Below, in pieces: positions 54,063 through 61,163 of a DNA stretch of 64,000 nt. The position numbers and the translations under genes were made by a program. Below the pieces are notes generated by a model. The model made no database searches. It was not told where the DNA came from and saw nothing but the letters and a program-made list of their open reading frames with translations. The first letter of the stretch is position 1. The number at the start of each line of letters is the position of its first letter. This DNA comes from Labilithrix sp. (GTDB lineage: Bacteria; Myxococcota; Polyangia; Polyangiales; Polyangiaceae): positions 20,118-84,117 of the forward strand of contig JAQBQL010000212.1 of the NCBI GenBank assembly GCA_028287035.1, read 5' to 3'.

Positions 54063-54080
54063 TGGTCGCGCCTTCGACCA
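54063..54080 (+). other. Hairpin between tonB and exbB
   Basis: TGGTCG-CGCCTT-CGACCA immediately follows the tonB stop (6-bp stem, 6-base loop). It may reduce read-through or stabilise the upstream message so that TonB and ExbB levels differ. Confidence 0.4.
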
Positions 54081-54118
54081 CGTGACACCCCCAGATTACA
54101 CGAAGAGATAGCAAAAAC

Positions 54119-54865
54119 ATGCAGTTTACACTTGGTGAACTCTGGGCTCACATGGGCCTCTTCGCGCGACTGATCGTCATCGCGCTCGGCATCATGTCCC
54201 TCCTCTCGCTCGGTGTGACCCTCGAGCGCGTCCTCTTCTTCATGAAGTCGAAGGGCGACTCGATCCGCTACGCGCAGAGCGTCGAGAAGTCGCTCGCGGA
54301 AGGTCGCCTGAAGGACGTCGCCGCCAAGAAGGCCGGCGACACCGGCGGCTACCTCGGCCGCGTCGTCGATGCCGGCATCCGGGCGTACACGCGGGCGGAA
54401 GGCGCGCACGGCGAGTACATCGTCGAGAGCGTCGGTCGTGCCCTCGAGCGTCAGGCGCAGCGCGAGATCCAGACGCTGAAGCGTGGATCCAGCATCGTCG
54501 CCACCGTCTCCTCGACGGCCCCGTTCGTCGGTCTCCTCGGGACCGTCATGGGTATCGTCAACTCGTTCCAGGCCATGGCGTCGTCCGGCTCCGGCGGTCT
54601 CGGCACCGTTTCGGCCGGTATCGCCGAGGCGCTCATCACGACCGCCTTCGGTCTGCTCGTCGCCATCCCGGCCGTCATGGCCTTCAACTGGCTCCAGAGC
54701 TGGGTCGATGCCCGCGCGGTGGACCTCGCGGAGTCGTCGAACGAGCTCCTCGACACGATCGCTCGCGCGGTCGGCGCCGAGCACATCCCGCGTCAGATCA
54801 ACGTCGACTCGCGCTTCGACGTCAACAGCCCGACCGTGCGCTCGGGTGAGGTCGGCGCCGAGTAA
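54119..54865 (+). CDS. exbB: ExbB/TolQ-type proton-channel subunit
   Basis: This 248-residue membrane protein forms the pentameric scaffold of the ExbB-ExbD motor driven by the proton-motive force. Three TM helices are visible (about 11-35, 142-165 and 177-200), with the family signature TAPFVGLLGTVMGIVNSFQA and the pore helix ALITTAFGLLVAIPAVMAFN. Its stop TAA shares a base with the exbD ATG. MotA-type and TolQ-type relatives are excluded by the operon context with tonB, although TolQ differs little in sequence. Confidence 0.93.
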   Translation: MQFTLGELWAHMGLFARLIVIALGIMSLLSLGVTLERVLFFMKSKGDSIRYAQSVEKSLAEGRLKDVAAKKAGDTGGYLGRVVDAGIRAYTRAEGAHGEYIVESVGRALERQAQREIQTLKRGSSIVATVSSTAPFVGLLGTVMGIVNSFQAMASSGSGGLGTVSAGIAEALITTAFGLLVAIPAVMAFNWLQSWVDARAVDLAESSNELLDTIARAVGAEHIPRQINVDSRFDVNSPTVRSGEVGAE

Positions 54866-55269
54866 TGGCGTTCGGCGGCGGCTCCAAGGGCATCAAGAAC
54901 GAGATCAACGTCACCCCGCTGGTCGACGTCGTCCTCGTTCTCCTGATCATCTTCATGGTGATCACGCCGATGCTCCAGCGAGGCAAGGACGTGAACCTCC
55001 CGAAGTCCGAGAAGGTGGACGAGGAGAAGAAGGGCGACCCGCTCGTCCTCTCGGTCACTCCGGACGGCAAGACCTACGTCGAGGCGAACCAGGTCGACGA
55101 GAGCGCCCTCGAGGGCAAGGTGGCCGACGCGCTCCGCCGTGAGCCGGGTCGCAAGATCATGCTGAAGGGCGACGAGAAGGTCACCGTGGGTGACGTTCGC
55201 AAGGTCATGCAGCACGCGCGGCTCGCGGGCGCCAAGGGCGTCGCGCTGGCCGTGCAGGAGAAGAAGTAG
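54865..55269 (+). CDS. exbD: ExbD subunit, first copy
   Basis: This 134-residue protein has the N-terminal INVTPLVDVVLVLLIIFMVI TM segment with the proton-carrying Asp21 and a periplasmic domain (DVNLPKSEKVDEEKKGDPLV, VGDVRKVMQHARLAGAKGVA). The length is usual for ExbD. One-base overlaps connect it to exbB and to the second exbD. The charged DEEKKGD segment distinguishes it from the second copy. Confidence 0.94.
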   Translation: MAFGGGSKGIKNEINVTPLVDVVLVLLIIFMVITPMLQRGKDVNLPKSEKVDEEKKGDPLVLSVTPDGKTYVEANQVDESALEGKVADALRREPGRKIMLKGDEKVTVGDVRKVMQHARLAGAKGVALAVQEKK

Positions 55270-55715
55270 TGAGCGCGCTCGGCGGCAAGCGGGGCGTGAC
55301 GGTGAAGCCCCAGTCGGCACCGAACGGCGACATCAACGTGACGCCGCTCGTCGACGTGGTGCTCGTGCTCCTCATCATCTTCATGGTGGTGACGCCGCTG
55401 CTCGAGAAGGACATCCAGATCTCTCTTCCGACCACCGAGAAGATGGAAGAGGTGAAGGACATCCCGCCCGACCAGCTGATCGTGAAGATCTCGGCCGATG
55501 GGCACTGGGAGCTGAACAACGAGCCGATCGATCCCGCGCAGTACGTGAACGTCCTGCGGGGCAAGCTCGCATCGCGTGCCGACAAGGTCGTGTTCGTGCT
55601 CGCCGACGACCAGGCGAACTACGCGAAGCTCGTGAGCGCGCTCGATGGCGCCAAGGCGGCGGGCGCCACGACGCTCGGCATGGCCACCGACACTCCGCAG
55701 GCGCCGACGCCGTAG
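55269..55715 (+). CDS. exbD: ExbD subunit, second copy
   Basis: This 148-residue paralogue of the preceding gene has INVTPLVDVVLVLLIIFMVV with Asp29 and a longer N-terminus, and a periplasmic domain containing TTEKMEEVKDIPPDQLIVKI. Start GTG 55269 overlaps the first exbD stop. Two ExbD paralogues beside one ExbB suggest a hetero-dimer within the motor, as described for some Gram-negative TonB systems, or subunit specialisation. It ends 28 bp before the bidirectional terminator. Confidence 0.93.
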   Translation: MSALGGKRGVTVKPQSAPNGDINVTPLVDVVLVLLIIFMVVTPLLEKDIQISLPTTEKMEEVKDIPPDQLIVKISADGHWELNNEPIDPAQYVNVLRGKLASRADKVVFVLADDQANYAKLVSALDGAKAAGATTLGMATDTPQAPTP

Positions 55716-55743
55716 CCGCGACTCCGTCGCTGCGTAACAAGCG

Positions 55744-55777
55744 AAAGGGCTCGTGCCGTCACCGGCCGAGCCCTTTT
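55744..55777. terminator. Bidirectional intrinsic terminator between exbD and the kinase-TonB gene
   Basis: AAAGGGCTCG (55744-55753) pairs with CGAGCCCTTT (55767-55776), and GCCG/CGGC extends the stem inside with a TCAC loop and one bulged T. The A-rich and T-rich flanks make it suitable for both strands. It is the only convincing Rho-independent terminator in the window. Confidence 0.88.
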
Positions 55778-55818
55778 CTGCGTCGCTTCGTGGCTGCTCT
55801 CGAGCGAGAGCGCGTCCT

Positions 55819-57849
55819 TCAGTCCGGGCTCTTGAGCCGGATGGTGTACGTGTACTCTACACTGACCGGCTTGCCCTGGTACATGACGGGGCTGCCCTGG
55901 TGACGCGAGAGTGCGGAGAGGACCGGCGCGTCCATCATCGGCACCGACTTGATGACGCGGCAGTTCTGGAGGCCGCCCTCCGTCGTGATGAGGCAGCGCA
56001 CGATCATCGTGCCCGACACGCGGGCCTCGCGCGCCTCGCGGGTGAACTGGATCTCGTCGGGCGAGATCGACGATGGACGGCTCATTCCTTCGCCGAACGG
56101 GAGGATGGTCGGCCGCGCCGCCGCCGGGGAAGGCGCCATCGTGGCCGCGGTGGCGGCCTCGGGGGCAGACGGAGCAGCGGTCGCCGCGAAGGCGCTCGGC
56201 GCCGAGTGCGCGGACGCCTCGGCAGCCGCGGCGGCGAGGAAATCGCCCTTGTCCTTCTCGCGGTCGCGCCGCGCGTCGGCCGACCCGACGCCGGCGAGGG
56301 CCTGGGCGTCATGCGCCTTGGCTGCCGCGTCGCGCGCGGTCTTCGCCGGAAGCCCGGTGGGCGCCTTCGGCTCGGGGGCGGCAGCGACCGCCGCCATCGA
56401 CCCGGGCTGCTGCGCGGCGCCGACCGCCGCGGCCGTGACGGCGACGGGCGCGCCGCTCGCCTCGCTGCGGGCGCCTGCGGTCGCCTCGAGCTTGTTCACG
56501 GCGACGGCCTGGGCCACGTTGGGGGCGTTCGAGCGGAGCGCGAGGAAGACGATGACTCCGGCCGCCGCGGCGCCGAACGCACCGGCGAGGAGCGGCACGG
56601 CCATCCCGCGTCCGCTGCCTGCGGCCGGGCTCGCTGCCGCGATAGCGGCGAGCTGCGCGGTCAGCCGGTCGGCTCCGGTCGCGGCGAGGACGGCATGGCG
56701 TGACGTGTCGTCGATGCCCCCGGCCGCCAGGGACGTCGCCGAGCTCGCGGCTACCGGGACGCTGCGGTCGGACGAGAGCAGCGGGTCGACGATCGCGTTC
56801 TCGGACGTGATGGAGAGCGCGGCGAGGGACGCGGACGGCGGCGAAGCCTCGAAGCCGCGCGACGGGCGCCCCGAGAGGGCGGCAGTCGACCCGGAGATCG
56901 CGGCGTGCCCCGGCGCGGTCGGCACCGACATCACCGCGAACGGCTCGAGGGCCGCTCGGACCTCGGCGATCGTCTGGGTGCGCTTCGCGCGGTCCTTGTG
57001 CATCGCGCGCTCGACCGCGGCGATGATCTGCGGCGGCAGGTGCGGGCAGATGCGCCCGAGCGGCGCCGGCGTGCGGCGAACCACGACCTCGAGCGGATCC
57101 TCGTGGGGAGCGGCGTCGAGCGGGAGGCGGCCGCTCAGCATCTCGTAGAGCATCGCGCCGAGCGCGAAGACGTCGGCCCGCGCGTCGACGCTGGCCGGGT
57201 CGGTCACCTGCTCCGGCGCCATGTAGTCGGGGGTTCCGACCACGAGGCCGGCCCGCGTGCCCTCCTTGCGGCTCTCCAGCTTCGAGATGCCGAAGTCGAG
57301 CACCTTGACGTGATCACCGTGGCCGTCACGGTCGATGAGGAAGACGTTCTCCGGCTTCAGGTCGCGATGCACGATGCCGCGCGCGTGTGCCGCCCCGAGC
57401 GCCGAGGCGATCTGCACGCCGATGAACGACGCGCGCCCGACGTCGAGCGCCCCACGTCGCTGCAGCTCGCCGTCGACCGTGGTGCCCTCGAGGTACTCGA
57501 GCACGAGGAACGGCCGGCCGTCCTCGACGACGCCCATGTCCATGCTCTCGACGATGTTCGGGTGGCCCATCGTGCCGGCGACCTGCCCCTCGTCGAGGAA
57601 GCGGTGGACGAGATCACGGTCGGCGGTGAGGGCGGGAGACAGCACCTTGAGGGCCACGAGCCGCTTGATGAGGGTGTGCTTCGCGACGTAGACGCTCGCC
57701 TGCGCTCCTTCGCCGAGCTTGCGCACGACCCGGTAGCGGTCGGCGATGAGGGCGCCGATCAGCGGGTCGCCACCATTGGCGGACGCCGGCGGATAATCAC
57801 TCTCACCACGAAGGTCACGAAGGCTGCGCGAGTCCATGCGGGGGGGCAT
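55819..57849 (-). CDS. Transmembrane Ser/Thr protein kinase with periplasmic TonB C-terminal domain
   Basis: This 676-residue fusion has a complete Hanks kinase at 40-305: ATP loop GEGAQASVYVAKH, Lys68 in VALKVL, HRDLKPEN (His161, Asp163), DFG (Asp185) and VGTPDYMAPEQV. A Ser/Ala linker follows, then one TM helix (about 417-439, VPLLAGAFGAAAAGVIVFLA), a long Ala/Pro-rich periplasmic linker (440-582), and a TonB C-terminal domain (583-676) with TREAREARVSGTMIVRCLIT and NCRVIKSVPMMD. The last part is about two thirds identical to the TonB encoded opposite. The TM segment lacks the histidine that TonB uses with ExbB/ExbD. It is likely to report on, or be modulated by, receptor contacts at the outer membrane; the kinase target is unknown. 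Start ATG 57849 or 57837. Confidence 0.93.
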   Translation of the reverse strand: MPPRMDSRSLRDLRGESDYPPASANGGDPLIGALIADRYRVVRKLGEGAQASVYVAKHTLIKRLVALKVLSPALTADRDLVHRFLDEGQVAGTMGHPNIVESMDMGVVEDGRPFLVLEYLEGTTVDGELQRRGALDVGRASFIGVQIASALGAAHARGIVHRDLKPENVFLIDRDGHGDHVKVLDFGISKLESRKEGTRAGLVVGTPDYMAPEQVTDPASVDARADVFALGAMLYEMLSGRLPLDAAPHEDPLEVVVRRTPAPLGRICPHLPPQIIAAVERAMHKDRAKRTQTIAEVRAALEPFAVMSVPTAPGHAAISGSTAALSGRPSRGFEASPPSASLAALSITSENAIVDPLLSSDRSVPVAASSATSLAAGGIDDTSRHAVLAATGADRLTAQLAAIAAASPAAGSGRGMAVPLLAGAFGAAAAGVIVFLALRSNAPNVAQAVAVNKLEATAGARSEASGAPVAVTAAAVGAAQQPGSMAAVAAAPEPKAPTGLPAKTARDAAAKAHDAQALAGVGSADARRDREKDKGDFLAAAAAEASAHSAPSAFAATAAPSAPEAATAATMAPSPAAARPTILPFGEGMSRPSSISPDEIQFTREAREARVSGTMIVRCLITTEGGLQNCRVIKSVPMMDAPVLSALSRHQGSPVMYQGKPVSVEYTYTIRLKSPD

Positions 57850-57855
57850 GTTGGC

Positions 57856-57861
57856 AAGATA
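57856..57861 (-). promoter_or_regulatory. Putative -10 box TATCTT before the kinase-TonB gene
   Basis: TATCTT reads leftward with 6 bases to ATG 57849. The A+T-rich stretch beyond it (about 57862-57900) could hold a -35, but none is clear. Confidence 0.4.
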
Positions 57862-58092
57862 CGCTGACGCTTCAGAAATCTGGAATAGGCCTTGAAAAAC
57901 GAGTCGGAGTGAGTCTGCAGGCCTGCGTGCGGGCGATGAAAGCGCGCCTCTTTGCCCGAAGCAGCATCCCGATACGTACAGCGGAAAACGCCGCGAATCA
58001 GGGGGTGCGCTTTACATCGCACAGCACCGCTGGATAGCGCCGGTATCGCCTCCTTGACGCCAGGGCGGGGCTGTCGTCCTCTCCTCCGCACC

Positions 58093-58671
58093 GTGCCGAA
58101 GGACGAAGACGACGAGATCATCGTGCCGAAGAAGTCGGTGAAGGCGAGAGCCTCTTCGGCGGTGCCGGCGTCGTCGATCAAGGGCGCTTCGCCGCCGATG
58201 CGGCGGATCATGCGGATCACGCGCGTCATCGGTTTGACGCTCGGCGGGTTTGTCGCCGTGGTCGGCCTCATGTCGCTCGTCGGTCTCGTGACCACCAACG
58301 TTTGGGTCCGGCTCGGGGTCGCGTTGCTCGTCGCGATCGCGATACCTGCGGTGCTCGCCGATCGGCTGCTGAAGCGCACGCGCGCCACGCTGGCGACGCG
58401 CGGCTCCCTCGGCATGGTCGGTGACACGTTCGCGATCGTGCTGCTCGGGATAGCGCTCCTCTTCGTCGCCGCCGACTCGGTGACGCGCGGGCCCCTCACG
58501 CACGAGGGCGACCTCTACGCGCGCGCCGGCGCCGACCGCATGGCGCGCACCGTCTACTTCGTGGCGGGGGTCAGCCCCGTCTCGGCGAACGAGCGTGCGG
58601 CGCGCCCGGCGGGCTCCGCGTCTTCATCCGGCTCTGCTTCTTCTTCCGCGGCCCCGCCGCCTTCGAGGTGA
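58093..58671 (+). CDS. Small membrane protein, unknown function
   Basis: From GTG 58093 the product has 192 residues: an acidic and basic N-terminus (VPKDEDDEIIVPKKSVKARA), three hydrophobic helices (about 46-66, 69-89 and 109-128) and a polar, Ser/Ala-rich tail ending APPPSR. No family is recognised. It ends one base before the ATG of the next gene, so the two are probably co-translated. The frame is open further upstream to 57952, but that sequence is Arg/Cys-rich and lacks a good start. Confidence 0.6.
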   Translation: MPKDEDDEIIVPKKSVKARASSAVPASSIKGASPPMRRIMRITRVIGLTLGGFVAVVGLMSLVGLVTTNVWVRLGVALLVAIAIPAVLADRLLKRTRATLATRGSLGMVGDTFAIVLLGIALLFVAADSVTRGPLTHEGDLYARAGADRMARTVYFVAGVSPVSANERAARPAGSASSSGSASSSAAPPPSR

Positions 58672-58672
58672 C

Positions 58673-60190
58673 ATGAAGGGCTACGCGTCGTTCTTCGTGA
58701 TCGCTGTGATGTCGCTGGGGCTCGTCTTCCTGCTGGCCACGCGCGCCCGCGCTCCCCACGACGTGCCCGACGCCGACCCGGTGGTCGTCGAGAGCGCCGA
58801 CGCGGGTGATGCTGGCGCAGCCGACGGCGCGCTGCTGGCCGCCACGGACGCGGCGGGCGCGGTCGACGCGGCTCCTGCGGCGCGTCCTGCGGAGCGTCCC
58901 CTCCGCGTGGTCACGCTCGGCTGGGAGCTCGCCGCGGCCGGTGTCGCGATGACCACCGCCGGGGTGGACGCGGGCGGGGCGGGGGCGATCGAGCTCGCGC
59001 CCGAGACGACGCTCGACGCGGTCGAGCAGCGTCTCGCGCGCGGCGGCGTCGATCCCGTCGGGGCGGACGTGGCAGTGCTACCGCTCCCCGCCTTCGTCGT
59101 GGCGTACGACCGGCTCCGTGCGCTCGATCCGCGGGCCTTCGCGGTGGTCGGCTTCTCGCACGGCCGCGAGGAGATCCACGCCGCGCCCGGCGTGCTCCAG
59201 AAGGCCGCGCCCGGGGCCGACGACCTGAAGATGGTCGCGCTCGGTCCGACGAGCGCCGGCGACGCCACGGCTCGGGCCGGCGGCTCCGAGTCGGCGACGC
59301 TGCTCGGGCTCTTCGCGGTCGATCTCGTCGGTGTTCCGGCCTCGCGGGTGCGCTTCCTCGCGCCCGGCGCCGAGGGCGCGAAGGCGGCGAACGTCTCGGC
59401 GATCGTGCGCGGGGCCGCGGACGAGCGGCGGCTCGCCTTCACGAGCGCCGACGCCTCGCGGTTCATCCCGCTCGTCGCGATCGCCGCGAAGAAGCAGATC
59501 GACGACGGCGAGCCGCGCCTCCGCGAGCTCACGCGCGCGTGGCTCGAGGGCGTGGACCGCGCCGGCAAGGACGCCTCGAACGTCGCGCGCCGCCTCGCGA
59601 ACAAGGAGGGACTGCCGCTCGCCGCCGGGGTCGGCGCCGCGCCCGAGGTGATCGCGCTCATCGACCGGCTCGGGCAGATCGCGCCGGCCGGCCTCGCCGA
59701 TCAGCGGAACCTGATGGGCTCGGGCGCTCGCGGGCCCGCGACGATCGAGGCGCTCGCGCAGCGCCAGTGGGCCCTCGCGCGCGCCGGGGGCCTCACGTCG
59801 AGCGCCGCTCCGTCGCCGCTGCCGGTCGACGAACGGATCGTCACGGTCATCGCGCCGGCGCCGTCCGCTCGTGGTCCTTCGCCGGATGCCGCCGACGGCG
59901 GCGCCGACGCTGGCGCGTTCGCGGCGCTGCCCGCCGGCACGACCCCGCTCCTGACCTACCGGGCGGAGCCTTCGTCGGACGCCGCCGCGGTCGTCGCGCA
60001 GATCGGGCTCCTCTCGGGCGTGTTCGAGCGCGCCGCCTTCCGGATCACCGCGAAGGGCGGCGAGAAGGCGGCGAGGCTCCTCGCGGCCACGGCCCGCGAT
60101 CGGTTCGAGCTTCCCGCAGCGCGGCTCGCCACCGCGAACGGCGAGCCGGCGGGTGCGTTCGCGGTGGTCGAGGTGCTCGCGCTGCCGTGA
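58673..60190 (+). CDS. Membrane-anchored periplasmic binding-protein-like protein
   Basis: This 505-residue protein has an N-terminal signal anchor (YASFFVIAVMSLGLVFLLAT) and an Asp/Ala-rich linker. A region follows resembling type II substrate-binding proteins of the NMT1/sulfonate class (LRVVTLGWELAAAGVAMTTA, VAVLPLPAFVVAYDRL, VVGFSHGREEIHA). The segment LRELTRAWLEGVDRAGKDAS and later helices support this. The C-terminal about 120 residues, after another Asp/Ala linker, form a separate small domain. No transporter permease or ATPase is adjacent, so it may be a sensor or binding lipoprotein analogue. GAGGTGAC precedes the ATG. Confidence 0.68.
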   Translation: MKGYASFFVIAVMSLGLVFLLATRARAPHDVPDADPVVVESADAGDAGAADGALLAATDAAGAVDAAPAARPAERPLRVVTLGWELAAAGVAMTTAGVDAGGAGAIELAPETTLDAVEQRLARGGVDPVGADVAVLPLPAFVVAYDRLRALDPRAFAVVGFSHGREEIHAAPGVLQKAAPGADDLKMVALGPTSAGDATARAGGSESATLLGLFAVDLVGVPASRVRFLAPGAEGAKAANVSAIVRGAADERRLAFTSADASRFIPLVAIAAKKQIDDGEPRLRELTRAWLEGVDRAGKDASNVARRLANKEGLPLAAGVGAAPEVIALIDRLGQIAPAGLADQRNLMGSGARGPATIEALAQRQWALARAGGLTSSAAPSPLPVDERIVTVIAPAPSARGPSPDAADGGADAGAFAALPAGTTPLLTYRAEPSSDAAAVVAQIGLLSGVFERAAFRITAKGGEKAARLLAATARDRFELPAARLATANGEPAGAFAVVEVLALP

Positions 60191-60208
60191 CCATGGCCCG
60201 CGCGCGGA

Positions 60209-61132
60209 TCAGCGCAGGGAATCGATGAACTGCCAGGTGACCCTCGCAGCACCCTTCCACACCGCATGGCCGAGGCCCGGGATGCGGCAGACGTCGACCG
60301 GCTGGTAGCAGCCCGCGAGCGCGGTGCAGGGCGCGGCGAGCGTCGCCGACGAGCCGGCGGAGCAGCGGTTCGCCTGGCTCCAGTGATCGATGCTCTTCTG
60401 GCCCTCCGCTTCGGGCACGGTCGTGTCGCTCGTGCCGTGCACGACGAGGGCGGCGACCGGCTTGCCCGGGCACGTGAGGTGCCCCTGGGCGTCGTAGCTG
60501 CCGGCGAGCTCGTAGGGGCCGCCGCCGGCGTGGCTGACGATGCCGCGGATCCGATCGCCGCGCCGGCAGCCGAGCTGGTTCGCCATGTACGCGCCGTTGC
60601 TGAAGCCGGTGACGAAGACGCGGCGCGTGTCGACGCAGAGCTCGTTCGTGACGACCAGGGAGATGGCGTCGAACAGGGCGACGTCGCGGTTCGTCGCTGC
60701 GGGCGCGTCGAGGTCCCAGCCGCCCGGCGCGTCGGGGTAGACGAAGATCGCCTGACCGCTCGCCTGCTTCTCGATCTCGAGCTGCCCGCGGACGCGGCTG
60801 CCGGTGCCGCTGCTCCCGTGGAGCACGAACACGAGCGGGGCAGGGGAGCCCGCGGCACGACCCTCGGGCGCCACGAGCGTGTACGTGCGGTCGTGGCCGG
60901 CCGCGGTGACGTGGAGGACGGAGGCGCCCGTCTTCCCCGTGGCGCGGCCGCACCCCGGTGAGGAGGCGCCGGCCAAGGCGGGCGGAACCGGCGCGGGGCC
61001 GGGCGCCTGCGCGGCAACCGCCGGCGGGAGGCGGCCGTCCGGATAGGCGAACGGCGCAGGGTCAGGACCACACGCGACGGTCGCGAGAGAGACGACGACG
61101 AGGAAGGCGAGCACGGGGAGGCGCCGGAGCAT
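60209..61132 (-). CDS. CE1/PHB-depolymerase-type esterase lipoprotein
   Basis: This 307-residue secreted lipoprotein (TVAC, Cys21) has an alpha/beta hydrolase domain: HGSSGTG oxyanion region, nucleophile elbow GFSNG (Ser178), HGTSDTTVP (Asp236) and GLGHAVW (His289), a complete triad. The pattern of cysteines and the VYPDAPGGWDLD block match the LpqC/feruloyl esterase and polyhydroxybutyrate-depolymerase group (carbohydrate esterase 1). Likely substrates are aromatic or acyl esters of plant or microbial polymers. Start ATG 61132 with a TAGAGT box 8 bases upstream. It converges on the binding-protein-like gene. Confidence 0.89.
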   Translation of the reverse strand: MLRRLPVLAFLVVVSLATVACGPDPAPFAYPDGRLPPAVAAQAPGPAPVPPALAGASSPGCGRATGKTGASVLHVTAAGHDRTYTLVAPEGRAAGSPAPLVFVLHGSSGTGSRVRGQLEIEKQASGQAIFVYPDAPGGWDLDAPAATNRDVALFDAISLVVTNELCVDTRRVFVTGFSNGAYMANQLGCRRGDRIRGIVSHAGGGPYELAGSYDAQGHLTCPGKPVAALVVHGTSDTTVPEAEGQKSIDHWSQANRCSAGSSATLAAPCTALAGCYQPVDVCRIPGLGHAVWKGAARVTWQFIDSLR

Positions 61133-61140
61133 CGCCGGCG

Positions 61141-61146
61141 ACTCTA
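61141..61146 (-). promoter_or_regulatory. Putative -10 box TAGAGT before the esterase gene
   Basis: TAGAGT has 8 bases to ATG 61132, the same box and spacing as at the SDR gene (42205). It lies in the 31-bp gap after the PQQ-type gene on the same strand. Confidence 0.45.
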
Positions 61147-61163
61147 CACGCGTGCTCACCCGA

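Noticed and set aside
55744..55777. Riboswitch or attenuator between exbD and the kinase gene
   Set aside because: It lies at the 3' ends of two convergent genes, not upstream of a start, and has the simple shape of a bidirectional terminator.
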